Source of the DNA: JAAEPI01 sp965212145 | GTDB lineage: Bacteria > Bacteroidota > Bacteroidia > Cytophagales > Cyclobacteriaceae | Direction of reading: 5' to 3' | Assembly (NCBI GenBank): GCA_965212145.1 | Contig: CBDBUY010000003.1 | Span: forward strand, 1 to 64,000 | Length of the DNA: 64,000 nucleotides | Part shown: positions 45,532-53,637 of the stretch, one piece after another | Position numbering within the stretch: the stretch's first letter is position 1 | Layout of the letters: each line of letters starts with the position of its first letter | Notes under the pieces: generated by a model | The model's database searches: none | The model's input: only the letters and a program-made list of their open reading frames with translations | Told to the model about the DNA's origin: nothing | Program-made: the position numbers and the translations under genes

Positions 45532-45708
45532 TTACCTCCGCTTTCTCCCGATCGCATATACAATAGCGGTAAGTACGCTGAAAAACAGAGCCAACACGGT
45601 CCATAGAACTTTAATGCCTGTATCCTGGCGACCATAGACCCACACATCGTATATCACCCAGATGGCACAAACGACAGAGAAAACGTAAAGAGCGATTTGT
45701 ATAAACAT
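45532..45708 (-). CDS. Small two-helix membrane protein, PLDc_N-like
   Basis: A 58-residue protein from the ATG at 45708 with two membrane helices (IQIALYVFSVVCAIWVIYDVWV and LWTVLALFFSVLTAIVYAIG) and a basic end RKRR. The pattern IYDVW...VLWTVLxLFFSxLTAIxYxIGRKR resembles the phospholipase D N-terminal membrane domain. It lies 2 bases after the stop of the thioredoxin-like gene, so the two are co-transcribed. Function unknown. Confidence 0.72.
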   Translation of the reverse strand: MFIQIALYVFSVVCAIWVIYDVWVYGRQDTGIKVLWTVLALFFSVLTAIVYAIGRKRR

Positions 45709-45710
45709 GA

Positions 45711-46874
45711 TTACTTGCCGCTTTTGAATTTTGCCAATTGGTACTCGTAATGTTCGGTTTCCATCTCCCAACTCTCAGCCAGTTGCAGGGCCTGCGTACT
45801 AAACTTTACTGCATCTTCCTTTCTACCAAGTTTGTAGAGGAGTGAGGCATACGTGTCGATAGAGGAAGGATCAGGCTCGGCATTGTCGAGTACATACTTG
45901 ATCCAGTTAAGTCCTGCGAGTAACTGCTCCTTGTCATCCACGAAGAGGTAGAACTTCCAGGCAATGTCCAGAATCAGCTCTGGATCTTCGGCTTCAGGTC
46001 GCATAAACCCAATGGCCCCATCGGCATACATACTCCAGTTCTCGATCAACTCACCCATTCCAAATCTCAGGTAGTCCATCAGTTCCTCTTTGCGATCAAA
46101 TTCATGTTGACTAGCTAGGTATGATAAGGACTTGATCCCAAAAAGAGCTAAATCAGAATCGGCCAATTCCGAATACGTCAGCATGAACGTATCAAAGATT
46201 TTGTCTTGCACTTCAAGTGGATCCTGTGCCTTCTCGAAAGTCTCTTGATTCTTTAGCAGGAACATGAATTCCTCCCCATATACATCGAAAACATAATCCC
46301 GCAGAACTCCCCAATTGTCGTCCTTTACTAAATCCTCCTTTGGAATGTCAAGGAAGAAATCATCCAATACTGGGTCTACACTTCTGCAGGCATTCTCCAA
46401 GGCAAGCAGGTACTTTTCCATTACTTCCATCGATCGATTTCCTTCTTCGTAGCTTTTTCGTATGCTCGCCAGGTTTTCATCGGGAGTCAGAGCCGTTTTG
46501 GCCAGATTGATCAACTCAAGAGGTTCGAGTGCCCCACATCCTCTGTGTACCAATTCGCCTTGTCCATTGACAAACAGCAAAGTAGGATAGAGGTCCACTT
46601 CGTATGTTTCGGCCAGTTCCAGGCCGGGGTATTTCTCCATGTCAAATTTCACATTGACGAAAGAGGTGTTGAACAATGTGCCAACATCCTCATTGGTGTA
46701 CGTGTACTTTTCCAGCACCTTGCACGGTTGGCACCAGGTCGCGTATGCATCGACGAATACAAGCTTGTTGGATTTTCGAGCTTCGGCAAGTGCGCCCTCC
46801 CAGGTCAAATCCTGAAATTGGATGCCTTGAGCAAAAAGCGAAATAGGGAGAAGGAAGATGAATAGTCTTTTCAT
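45711..46874 (-). CDS. Exported thioredoxin-fold protein with helical C-terminal domain
   Basis: A signal peptide (MKRLFIFLLPISLFAQG) is followed by a thioredoxin domain with the active site ATWCQPCK near residue 47 and the cis-Pro in DLYPTLLFVNGQG. The rest, about 250 residues, is helical and ends in a TPR-like repeat (YASLLYKLGRKEDAVKFSTQALQLAE). It is a periplasmic thiol oxidoreductase, probably for reduction or disulfide exchange on envelope proteins. Divergent from the sigma factor at 46998. Confidence 0.88.
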   Translation of the reverse strand: MKRLFIFLLPISLFAQGIQFQDLTWEGALAEARKSNKLVFVDAYATWCQPCKVLEKYTYTNEDVGTLFNTSFVNVKFDMEKYPGLELAETYEVDLYPTLLFVNGQGELVHRGCGALEPLELINLAKTALTPDENLASIRKSYEEGNRSMEVMEKYLLALENACRSVDPVLDDFFLDIPKEDLVKDDNWGVLRDYVFDVYGEEFMFLLKNQETFEKAQDPLEVQDKIFDTFMLTYSELADSDLALFGIKSLSYLASQHEFDRKEELMDYLRFGMGELIENWSMYADGAIGFMRPEAEDPELILDIAWKFYLFVDDKEQLLAGLNWIKYVLDNAEPDPSSIDTYASLLYKLGRKEDAVKFSTQALQLAESWEMETEHYEYQLAKFKSGK

Positions 46875-46997
46875 TGATATGCTAGTTGCCGTAATTTACA
46901 ATGGCCTAACGAGCTAAAAATTAAGCTAGTACAAAAAATTTATATCGGCGCGCAACCATTTTCGTAAACAGGTCATCTACCTATCGAAACGCGACCA

Positions 46998-47576
46998 ATG
47001 CTACGCCTAAATAAATCCGTGAAAGAGCAACAACTCATCCGAGAGTGCAAGCAGGGAAAGTCAGCCGCCCAAAAGGAGGTTTATGACAAATTCGCTCCGA
47101 TGATGTTGTCGGTTTGCTTCCGATATGTGAGAGATCGCATGGAGGCAGAGCATGTGATGGTAGGTGGCATGGTCAAAGTTTTCAAAAACGTTCATCAGTT
47201 TAAAGAGGAGGGGAGTTTTGAGGGATGGATCCGACGAATCATGGTCAACGAAAGCTTGATGTACTTGCGAAAGAACAAGAACATGGCGTTGAGCACGGAC
47301 ATTGATTCAGTCAAGGAAGAACCCAATTATGAGGCCATTGCTGAGTCGATTGAGACGGCAGAACTCATGAAGCTTATCACGGAACTTCCGGTCGGCTATC
47401 GCACGGTTTTCAACCTGTATGCGATCGAGGGCTACAAGCACGAGGAGATTGGCGAGATGTTGGGCATCAGTGCCGGTACGTCGAAATCTCAACTTAATCG
47501 GGCAAGAAAACTCCTTCAGAAAAAATTGATGGAAATAGAGAATGATTTAAAAAACGTGGCGAGTTATGGAAAATAA
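46998..47576 (+). CDS. ECF-type RNA polymerase sigma factor (second cassette)
   Basis: Region 2 (KEVYDKFAPMMLSVCFRYVRDRMEAEHVMVGGMVKVFKN) and region 4 (LPVGYRTVFNLYAIEGYKHEEIGEMLGISAGTSKSQLNRARKLLQ) are clear in 192 residues. Its stop overlaps the start of the next gene by 11 bases, a membrane protein that is likely its anti-sigma partner, followed by an outer-membrane barrel that may be its target. Different lineage from the sigma factor at 18362. Confidence 0.92.
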   Translation: MLRLNKSVKEQQLIRECKQGKSAAQKEVYDKFAPMMLSVCFRYVRDRMEAEHVMVGGMVKVFKNVHQFKEEGSFEGWIRRIMVNESLMYLRKNKNMALSTDIDSVKEEPNYEAIAESIETAELMKLITELPVGYRTVFNLYAIEGYKHEEIGEMLGISAGTSKSQLNRARKLLQKKLMEIENDLKNVASYGK

Positions 47577-48204
47577 GAAATTAGATCAATTATTCAGGGA
47601 GAGACTGGCGCAGCACGAGATTCAGCCAAGCCAGGAATCTTGGCAACTGGTGAACGATCATGTTCAATCGAAGGCTAAGCCGATGGTTTGGATGAGCATT
47701 GCAGCTTCGGTCGTGATTTTAATGGCGGCAGGCTTCCTTCTTTGGAATCAGCAATCTGAAGGTGTGCCGGGTGGCCACTTGGCGAGTGCACCAGATCGAC
47801 CAGATATGGAACTTGTCGGATGGCCGGAATTGAAATTTGAACAGCAGAAAGAAACTGGTGTGATTCAGCCGAGGATTGAGAAAAAACGCTCAAATCCTGA
47901 CTTCAAAAGCAATCAGGTGGCCGAAGTAGCCTTTGAGGAAAGTCAAATGGAAATGCCGGTCGCTTTGGAAACGATTAAGCCGAATTTGGTGGAGCCGACT
48001 TTCATTACTGGGGAGCTTCTTCCGAATCACACGCTCATGACTCCAGAAGTGGAAATGACCTATCTGGCCGGAGTGGAGTCGGTGGAAGATGACAAAAAGG
48101 GAATTGAGAAGATTTGGGCGAAAGCCAAGGACATGAGCCCGGGAGAACTATGGGGTAGCATCAGGGACACCAAGAATCAGCTGCTTAGCCTCAACAGAAA
48201 TTAA
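47566..48204 (+). CDS. Single-pass membrane protein, candidate anti-sigma factor
   Basis: The N-terminal 40 residues (KLDQLFRERLAQHEIQPSQESWQLVNDHVQ) resemble the cytoplasmic part of Bacteroidota anti-sigma proteins. One membrane helix (MSIAASVVILMAAGFLLWNQ) lies near residue 45. The outer part is long, Pro- and Glu-rich and probably disordered. Position and the 11-base overlap with the sigma gene support the role; no family name is assigned. Confidence 0.65.
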   Translation: MENKKLDQLFRERLAQHEIQPSQESWQLVNDHVQSKAKPMVWMSIAASVVILMAAGFLLWNQQSEGVPGGHLASAPDRPDMELVGWPELKFEQQKETGVIQPRIEKKRSNPDFKSNQVAEVAFEESQMEMPVALETIKPNLVEPTFITGELLPNHTLMTPEVEMTYLAGVESVEDDKKGIEKIWAKAKDMSPGELWGSIRDTKNQLLSLNRN

Positions 48205-48239
48205 ACTCAAAATAAAGGACAACTATAAATAGGACAACC

Positions 48240-49394
48240 ATGAAAATGATGAATAAACTCTTGTTGATGGGAATGCTTGCGATGGCCACTTTGGGCACAC
48301 AAGCCAATCCCTTCATGAACGAAGCGAAAAAGGACACGGTGATCATCGAGCTGGAAAACGGTAGTCGGATCATCATTTACACCAAGAATAAGGAGGAACT
48401 GAAAAGACTTCTTGCGTATGATGTCAATGAAATGATTAAAGATCTGAATAAGTCAGTTCAAAAGGCTGACGTGGATCGAATGGAGATTCAGAATACCGAA
48501 GGGAAGAATTACATGATTGAGAGCCCTACGGTGCTTTTTGGCAGTGGAATATCAGAGGGTGACACGGTTTACGTGGACAAAAGAGCACTGGACAATATAC
48601 GAATCAGAGTGGGAGGGCTGGAGCTCTTCATGGATCCCGATGAATTCGACGAGTACGACGATTGGGGCGATGATGATGACGATGTGATCACCCGTTATTC
48701 GTACGTTGACAATGATCGCAGCAGAACCAGAAATTATTTCAACGTGGATGTGGGAACCAACAACTGGCTCGAAGGAAACACATTGCCCTCTGCAAGTGAT
48801 GCGGACTATGCCGTGAGACCTTGGGGTTCATGGTACCTGGGCGCCAATTTCCTCAACCGAACTTGGGTTGGCGGGCCGATTTACCTGGAATGGGGCGGAG
48901 GAGTCAACTGGTACAACTGGAAGTTGGAAAACTCTGACATTCGCATAGAGAAGGGTGATAACAGCATTGAATTCAATTCAGTGAATCCCGAGACTGCCGG
49001 GCTAAAAAGTAAAATTTCTGCCACCTATGTGAATCTCAGCGTGGTGCCAATGCTCGATTTTGGGAAAGGCGCACGCAGAGTAAAAACAACCATGGGAGAT
49101 GGATTCAAATTCAGCAGCTCCAGACGAAATGGATTCAGAATTGGTGCCGGAGTATATGCCGGATACCGCATGGGCAGCACGGCAAAATACGTGTTCAAGG
49201 AAAGCGGCGATACTGATCGCATCAAAGAACGAGATCACTTCTACCTGTCTAACTTCCGCTACGGTATCAGAGGCCAGGTTGGATTCCAGTCTTTTGACAT
49301 GTTCATCTTATACGATTTGAATGAAGTATTCGAGGAAGGTAGAGGACCCGGAGGTGCGCAGCTGAATGCCTTCACAATCGGTATCACGCTTTAA
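48240..49394 (+). CDS. Exported beta-barrel protein with acidic linker
   Basis: A signal peptide (MKMMNKLLLMGMLAMATLGTQA) is followed by a domain of about 110 residues. A very acidic stretch (DEFDEYDDWGDDDDD, near residue 145) comes next, then a barrel-like C-terminal half with alternating strands (SWYLGANFLNRTWVGGPIYLEWGGGVNWYNW) and the terminus NAFTIGITL. It is the third gene of the sigma cassette, 35 bases after the candidate anti-sigma gene, and is probably controlled by it. No family recognised. Confidence 0.72.
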   Translation: MKMMNKLLLMGMLAMATLGTQANPFMNEAKKDTVIIELENGSRIIIYTKNKEELKRLLAYDVNEMIKDLNKSVQKADVDRMEIQNTEGKNYMIESPTVLFGSGISEGDTVYVDKRALDNIRIRVGGLELFMDPDEFDEYDDWGDDDDDVITRYSYVDNDRSRTRNYFNVDVGTNNWLEGNTLPSASDADYAVRPWGSWYLGANFLNRTWVGGPIYLEWGGGVNWYNWKLENSDIRIEKGDNSIEFNSVNPETAGLKSKISATYVNLSVVPMLDFGKGARRVKTTMGDGFKFSSSRRNGFRIGAGVYAGYRMGSTAKYVFKESGDTDRIKERDHFYLSNFRYGIRGQVGFQSFDMFILYDLNEVFEEGRGPGGAQLNAFTIGITL

Positions 49395-49406
49395 AAGAAA
49401 ACTCCT

Positions 49407-49438
49407 TAATCCCCTCCTTCGAGGGGCAGGGGAGGGTT
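49407..49438. repeat. Short G/C-rich extragenic palindrome
   Basis: CCCCTCCTTCGAGGGG forms a stem with a CTTC loop, followed by CAGGGGAGGG. A relative with the string CCCCCCTTTGGGGGGACTGA lies inside the first RHS gene at 53751. Confidence 0.55.
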
Positions 49439-49469
49439 TGGATAAATAGCTTAACAGATACTACTTTAG

Positions 49470-49499
49470 AATGCCACTCAATCCTGGGTGGCATTTTTT
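49470..49499 (+). terminator. Terminator between the barrel gene and the serine hydrolase
   Basis: AATGCCAC pairs with GTGGCATT across a short loop and is followed by a T-run on the plus strand. It overlaps the 3' end of the convergent serine hydrolase gene. Confidence 0.7.
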
Positions 49500-50698
49500 A
49501 ATTGCTCCCTGAGCCACCAAAATCCCATCTTGGTCAGCTTGCGATCCTTTGCATTATTGGCAAAAAGGAAAATGCCAATTTCCTTGTCCGGTTGAAAAGC
49601 AATGAAGGCACTTGTGCCCAGTAAATGATCGTGGTGCCAGAGAATTTCCGTGCCATCTTCTTCGATATCCTTGAGCCATCCAATACCGATTTCAGCGACT
49701 TCCGGGTGCTTCGGATGATCCTGTTCGAACAAGGTCCTTTGCTGAAACTGTACCGTTTTGGCAAACTTGTGATCCTCATCGAACTGCATTTTAAGATAGA
49801 CCATCATGTCCTTCGCTGACATTTTGATGTCTCCGGCACCTTCCATGCCTCCCTCAGCAAACTGGGTTCGCACCGTGGGGATGCCGAAAAAATCATGTGG
49901 TGTTGCGTAGCTTTTCTTTGGCAGTTTTCTGGGTTGGGTGGAGGTTTCCTTGAGACCAAGTGGCTTACAGAATTTGGTTTGAAGCAGCCCCTCGAAGTTC
50001 GTGTTGTAATGGTCTGCCAGGATGTTTCCAAGCAGCCCAAATCCCACGTTGGAGTATTTGTATCTGCCGTATTTCCTCAACTTGGCCCATCGAAGATCCA
50101 TTCGCATAGAACCCGGACCATAGGTCGTGAAGTGGGGGAGAGGCGGAATGAAAATCGAATGCCATGGCGCATAAACCAAAACCGGATGCGCGCCTAATGG
50201 TACCAGTATGAGTTGATTTTTTGTCAATCCGATCGCATTTCCAGCAAGAAAAGTAGGCCCAAACACGTCAATCGTATTATTGGGTAGGCCGCTGGTGTGG
50301 GTGACGACATGCCTAAAAGTGACCGAATCGAACTTGTGACGATGTTTTTCCTTCAAAGGAATGTAAGGGCTTATTGAATCGTCCAGACTGAACCAGCCTT
50401 CTTGCAGCGCTCGAGTGAAAATGAAGCCCGTGATGGTTTTACTTACTGAACCAATTTGAAACACATCGTCTTTATCTGCTTTTCTTCCGAACGTATTGAT
50501 CCGCCCATTCGCAATGATCGTGTCCTTCCCTTGGTAATAGATGCCTGCGACTATGGCTTTATTGAACAAGCTGTTCTTAAACCGTCGGGTCATGCTATCA
50601 GCTTGTGAGATGGATTGCTCGTAAGATTGACCCGATGCAGAGAGTGCGAAGCAGAGAAGTAGAGCAGACCAGAATTTCACGCCGCTATTATACCCCAA
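49478..50698 (-). CDS. Exported beta-lactamase-fold serine hydrolase
   Basis: The signal peptide (VKFWSALLLCFALSASGQ, after a short MGYNSG extension) precedes a Beta-lactamase-fold domain of the class-C-like group. Boxes seen: SVSK (QIGSVSKTITG, near residue 85), YSN (KYSNVGFGLLG, near residue 215) and HHDHLLGTSAF in the place of the KTG box. HTSGLPN supports the family. Not a proven beta-lactamase. It is unlike the hydrolase at 9358 in sequence, so the two are not recent copies. Located in the periplasm. Confidence 0.87.
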   Translation of the reverse strand: MGYNSGVKFWSALLLCFALSASGQSYEQSISQADSMTRRFKNSLFNKAIVAGIYYQGKDTIIANGRINTFGRKADKDDVFQIGSVSKTITGFIFTRALQEGWFSLDDSISPYIPLKEKHRHKFDSVTFRHVVTHTSGLPNNTIDVFGPTFLAGNAIGLTKNQLILVPLGAHPVLVYAPWHSIFIPPLPHFTTYGPGSMRMDLRWAKLRKYGRYKYSNVGFGLLGNILADHYNTNFEGLLQTKFCKPLGLKETSTQPRKLPKKSYATPHDFFGIPTVRTQFAEGGMEGAGDIKMSAKDMMVYLKMQFDEDHKFAKTVQFQQRTLFEQDHPKHPEVAEIGIGWLKDIEEDGTEILWHHDHLLGTSAFIAFQPDKEIGIFLFANNAKDRKLTKMGFWWLREQLKNATQD

Positions 50699-50770
50699 AC
50701 GAACAGAGTTTTAAAGTTTTTCTTTTCAGAGATTGGGGGTAAGAGCCAACTTAGGGAACCTGTCAACCCT

Positions 50771-50778
50771 TATCTTTG
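50771..50778 (+). promoter_or_regulatory. -7 promoter element of ssrA
   Basis: TATCTTTG matches TAnnTTTG exactly and lies 21 bases before the mature tmRNA 5' end. Confidence 0.6.
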
Positions 50779-50799
50779 TATTCCGTTCTTTGTTTTATT

Positions 50800-51200
50800 G
50801 GGGTCGACTGGAATTGACAGGAAGTGAAATCTGTACGCCAGCATGTCGGGTGATGAATGAGCATCCGTGATCACTTCATTCGAATTATAATTGGCGAATC
50901 TAATTACGCCATGGCAGCCTAATTTTAGATCTTAGGATTTAAAATTGATTAGGGTTGAGCCACATAGGTTCCCCCTGCCACATCTCACTGAACTTCTGCC
51001 CTTTAAGTTTGGATTATGAGGTGTCGAAATTTAGGGATAGCTCCGGGTAGCGTCACGGACACGGGGTGAAATTTAAGTGACTGGTTCTTTGGGTAGGGTG
51101 TCTTTCCCCAGCTCTTTGGACGAGATTCAATGAAAGACTAAGCATGTAGCGGGTTTGCCGATTCCTTAGCTGGACGAGGGTTCGAATCCCTCCGACTCCA
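50800..51200 (+). ncRNA. ssrA: Transfer-messenger RNA (tmRNA)
   Basis: The 5' end GGGGTCG (50800-50806) pairs with CGACTCC (51193-51199) to give the acceptor stem. The T-arm GAGGGTTCGAATCCCTC is near the 3' end. The tag frame starts at 50893 and reads GESNYAMAA followed by TAA at 50920-50922, similar to tags of other Bacteroidota. The discriminator A at 51200 is followed by CTC, so CCA is not encoded and must be added. tmRNA rescues stalled ribosomes with SmpB. The 3' end is the anchor of the repeat array downstream. Confidence 0.96.
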
Positions 51201-51691
51201 CTCAAAAGCCTCGTCTTATGGACGAGGCTTTTTCGTTCCGTCGGAGGGGCTCCCCTGCAAGCTGGCCCCTCACTAAAATGATCCACCGGATCATTTCTTA
51301 ACGCTCGATCCTCTCCGACTCCACTCAAAAGCCTCGTCTTAGGGACGAGGCTTTTTTTGTTCCGTCGAAGGGGCTCCCCTGCAAGCTGGCCCCTCACTAA
51401 AATGATCCACTGGATCATTTCTTAACGTTCGGTCCTCTCCGACTCCACTCAAAAGCCTCGTTTTAGACGAGGCTTTTTTCGTTCCGTCGAAGGGGCTCCC
51501 CTGCAAGCTGGCCCCTCACTAAAATGATCCACTGGATCATTTCTTAACGTTCGGTCCTCTCCGACTCCACTCAAAGCCTCGTTTTAGACGAGGCTTTTTT
51601 CGTTCCGTCGGAGGGGCTCCCCTGCAAGCTGGCCCCTGACTAAAATGATCCGCTGGATCATTTCTTAACGTTCGGTCCTCTCCGACTCCAC
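51191..51691 (+). repeat. Tandem repeat of the tmRNA 3' end plus terminator (four units)
   Basis: Units start with TCCGACTCCAC at 51191, 51314, 51438 and 51560, and a last partial start lies at 51681, so the period is 121-124 bases. Each unit contains the tmRNA 3' tail, a terminator hairpin (AAGCCTCGTC/GACGAGGCTT), GGGGCTCCCCTGCAAGCTGG and an ATGATCC/GGATCAT palindrome. The units differ by a few bases. The stretch 50699-51905 holds no protein gene, only ssrA, this array and the hipB control region. Confidence 0.93.
51204..51233 (+). terminator. tmRNA terminator
   Basis: AAGCCTCGTC pairs with GACGAGGCTT around TTATG, with T-run following. It is repeated with small changes in each of the tandem units. 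Confidence 0.85.
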
Positions 51692-51696
51692 AAAAT

Positions 51697-51722
51697 AAAA
51701 AAGGCTCCTTGAGGGTCTTTTG
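51697..51722 (+). terminator. Terminator-like hairpin at the left edge of the first hipBA module
   Basis: AAAAGGCTCCTTGAGGGTCTTTT folds with A/T-rich flanks and lies between the tmRNA repeats and the module. The equivalent at 61151-61177 has a better stem. Confidence 0.5.
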
Positions 51723-51730
51723 TTTTATAT

Positions 51731-51765
51731 GATTTGGGGTTTCGATCACGGGTAGAGGGTTTGAA
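51731..51765. repeat. T-arm-like direct repeat, left of hipBA module 1
   Basis: Begins GATTTGGGGTTTCGAT and continues to GGGTAGAGGGTTTG. It is a weaker copy of the motif at 61186 and resembles the right-hand motif at 53540. Confidence 0.45.
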
Positions 51766-51853
51766 ACCGAGAAAAAAGGAGGTTCACGAGGGGCTTATCG
51801 TATGGTTTGTGCGGATGAGTAAATCGAACGCAGTGAGATTCATAGCATCATAA

Positions 51854-51887
51854 TGTTTAATATAATAAACAAGATTATATATATTTG
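51854..51887 (+). promoter_or_regulatory. Operator and promoter of hipBA copy 1
   Basis: The inverted repeat TGTTTA-N6-TAAACA at 51854-51871 lies 8 bases upstream of the -7 element TATATTTG (51880-51887). A second half-site ATAATAAACAT follows at 51894. HipB-type antitoxins usually repress their own operon by binding such sites; binding here is inferred. Confidence 0.65.
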
Positions 51888-51905
51888 CACAATATAATAA
51901 ACATT

Positions 51906-52220
51906 ATGTCTAAAAAGAGTGCCATTTTGCTCCCAAAAACAATTCATATTCTTGAAACCGTTGGTGAACAAATCAAGCTTGCAAGGCTAAGACGTAAGCT
52001 TAGTGGAGAAATGGTTGCGGAGAGAGCAGGGATTGGAAGGAATACACTGATATCAATCGAACAGGGAAAGCCAACAGTAAGTATCGGTCATTACCTCAAT
52101 GTACTCAAGGTATTAGGTCTAGAAAAGGACCTATTGGCACTAGCAAAGGATGATGAACTTGGTAGGAAGCTCCAAGATGCTGGACTGTCAACGAAAGAGC
52201 GCGCACCTAAGAAGAACTAG
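51906..52220 (+). CDS. hipB: HipB-like antitoxin, XRE family (copy 1)
   Basis: A helix-turn-helix protein of 104 residues from the ATG at 51906. The HTH is visible as IKLARLRRKLSGEMVAERAGIGRNTLISIEQGKPTVSIGHYLNVLKVLG, residues 20-70. It should neutralise the HipA kinase and repress the operon through the palindrome upstream. hipA begins 2 bases after its stop. The sequence is nearly identical to the copy at 61359, differing at about one base in the gene. Confidence 0.92.
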   Translation: MSKKSAILLPKTIHILETVGEQIKLARLRRKLSGEMVAERAGIGRNTLISIEQGKPTVSIGHYLNVLKVLGLEKDLLALAKDDELGRKLQDAGLSTKERAPKKN

Positions 52221-52222
52221 CC

Positions 52223-53491
52223 ATGGCAAAGCGAGAAATATATGTATATGCGGACTGGGAGGAGATCAATGGCCCTCTTTTTATGGGAATCCTTTCGTCT
52301 GAGCTACTTAGGGGCAAAGAGATATTTTCATTTGAATATGACGACATCTGGCTAAAGTCAAAACATGCACAGACTATAGATCCTGATCTGCAGTTATATA
52401 CTGGCCCACAGTATCTTAATGAAGAAAATAAATCTAATTTCGGTCTGTTCCTTGACTCCTCTCCTGATCGCTGGGGTAGAGTGCTTATGCAGCGAAGAGA
52501 AGCAGCTGAAGCCAGACTGAACGACAGAGAGAGAAACAAGCTTTTTGAGACCGATTATTTATTAGGTGTTTATGATGGCCATCGAATGGGTGGGCTGAGA
52601 TTTAAGCTTGATCCTGAAGGATCATTCTTGAGCGATGATGAAAGACAAGCCAGTCCACCATGGACATCCATCAGAGAACTTGAACAAATAAGCTTGAGAC
52701 TTGAAGAAGAGGATGCAATTGACAACCCGGAGTACTTACGGTGGTTGAATATGTTGGTGAATCCTGGATCGTCCCTCGGAGGGGCAAGACCAAAAGCTAG
52801 TGTCCTCGATCCAGACAACCATCTTTGGATTGCTAAGTTTCCAAGTCGAAAAGATGAAGGTGACATAGGTGCCTGGGAAATGGTCACCTATGATATGGCC
52901 ATAGCCGCCAGTGTTAACATGGCGGAGTGCCAGGCTCGAAAGTTCTCTAGTGATCACCATACCTTTCTGACTAAAAGGTTTGACAGAACTTCAAACGGCA
53001 AGCGTTTACACTTCACATCGGCGATGACTCAGCTTGGTTATACCGATGGGGCAGATGCTGCAGCTGGAGTGAGCTACCTGGAATTGGTTGAATTTATCAC
53101 GAGTAATGGAGCCAACGTGACAGCTGATCTGGAAGAGCTCTGGAGGAGGATTGTTTTTAATATTTGTGTTTCCAATACTGATGATCACCTGCGGAATCAT
53201 GGTTTCATTTTGACCAATGGAGGTTGGATCTTATCCCCGGCTTTCGATATCAATCCGGTTGAAACTGGAACTGGTTTGAAGTTGAACATTTCCGATGATG
53301 ACAATGCGCTTGACCTGGATCTAGCCATGGAGGTTCATGAATATTTCAGGCTGGATGGTAAAAGAACAAGTGATATCATTAAAACTGTAAAAAGCTCAGT
53401 TAGTAAGTGGTCTGATATTGCAAAGAAATATGGGATATCGAGAGCTGAACAGGAGCTTAAAGCACCTGCCTTTGAAAGAGCTTTGAGCTGA
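52223..53491 (+). CDS. hipA: HipA-like kinase toxin (copy 1)
   Basis: HipA kinases phosphorylate a translation target such as a tRNA synthetase and cause growth arrest. In 422 residues the N-terminal HipA domain is followed by the kinase core: SSLGGARPKASV near residue 183 (ATP loop), WIAKFPSRKDE with the ATP-binding Lys, the catalytic loop VSNTDDHLRNHGF near 317 and the metal site LSPAFDINP near 340. All key residues are there, so it should be active. It differs from the copy at 61676 by about 20 bases and five residues, by my reading. Confidence 0.93.
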   Translation: MAKREIYVYADWEEINGPLFMGILSSELLRGKEIFSFEYDDIWLKSKHAQTIDPDLQLYTGPQYLNEENKSNFGLFLDSSPDRWGRVLMQRREAAEARLNDRERNKLFETDYLLGVYDGHRMGGLRFKLDPEGSFLSDDERQASPPWTSIRELEQISLRLEEEDAIDNPEYLRWLNMLVNPGSSLGGARPKASVLDPDNHLWIAKFPSRKDEGDIGAWEMVTYDMAIAASVNMAECQARKFSSDHHTFLTKRFDRTSNGKRLHFTSAMTQLGYTDGADAAAGVSYLELVEFITSNGANVTADLEELWRRIVFNICVSNTDDHLRNHGFILTNGGWILSPAFDINPVETGTGLKLNISDDDNALDLDLAMEVHEYFRLDGKRTSDIIKTVKSSVSKWSDIAKKYGISRAEQELKAPAFERALS

Positions 53492-53637
53492 TGGGACAAG
53501 GGTCGGGGAGTCTATTACGACCTAAAAAACGCAAAGTCCGATTCAGGGTTTGAGCCCCAGTAGAAAAGGTCGAATTCGATGCGCAGAACTATATCAAGTA
53601 CTACTACGATGCGGCCGGGATCAAGCTGAAGCAGGAG
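53492..53637 (+). other. Junction between hipA and the RHS fragment
   Basis: A short spacer begins TGATGGGACAAGGGTC right at the hipA stop and is shared almost base for base with the second copy at 62945. From about 53556 the RHS reading frame is present (EKVEFDAQNYIKYYYDAAG), preceded by an in-frame TGA, so the RHS part starts in the middle of a larger gene. Confidence 0.75.
53540..53567. repeat. T-arm-like direct repeat, right of hipBA module 1
   Basis: GATTCAGGGTTTGAGCCCC followed by AGTAGA. Compared with GATTTAGGGTTTCGAACCCGAGTAGA at 61186 it matches at all but about four positions. It marks the point where RHS sequence begins. Confidence 0.55.

Noticed and set aside
51191..51691. Possible CRISPR array
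   Set aside because: The period of 121-124 bases is constant, the whole unit is repeated rather than short repeats with unique spacers, and the units include the ssrA end and terminator. No cas gene is near.
51053..51749. Minus-strand reading frames across the tmRNA 3' end and its tandem repeats
   Set aside because: They are antisense to ssrA and its terminators. The repeated peptide arises only because the DNA unit is repeated, and strings like SGVGGIRTLV are a well-known false translation of tRNA/tmRNA 3' ends.
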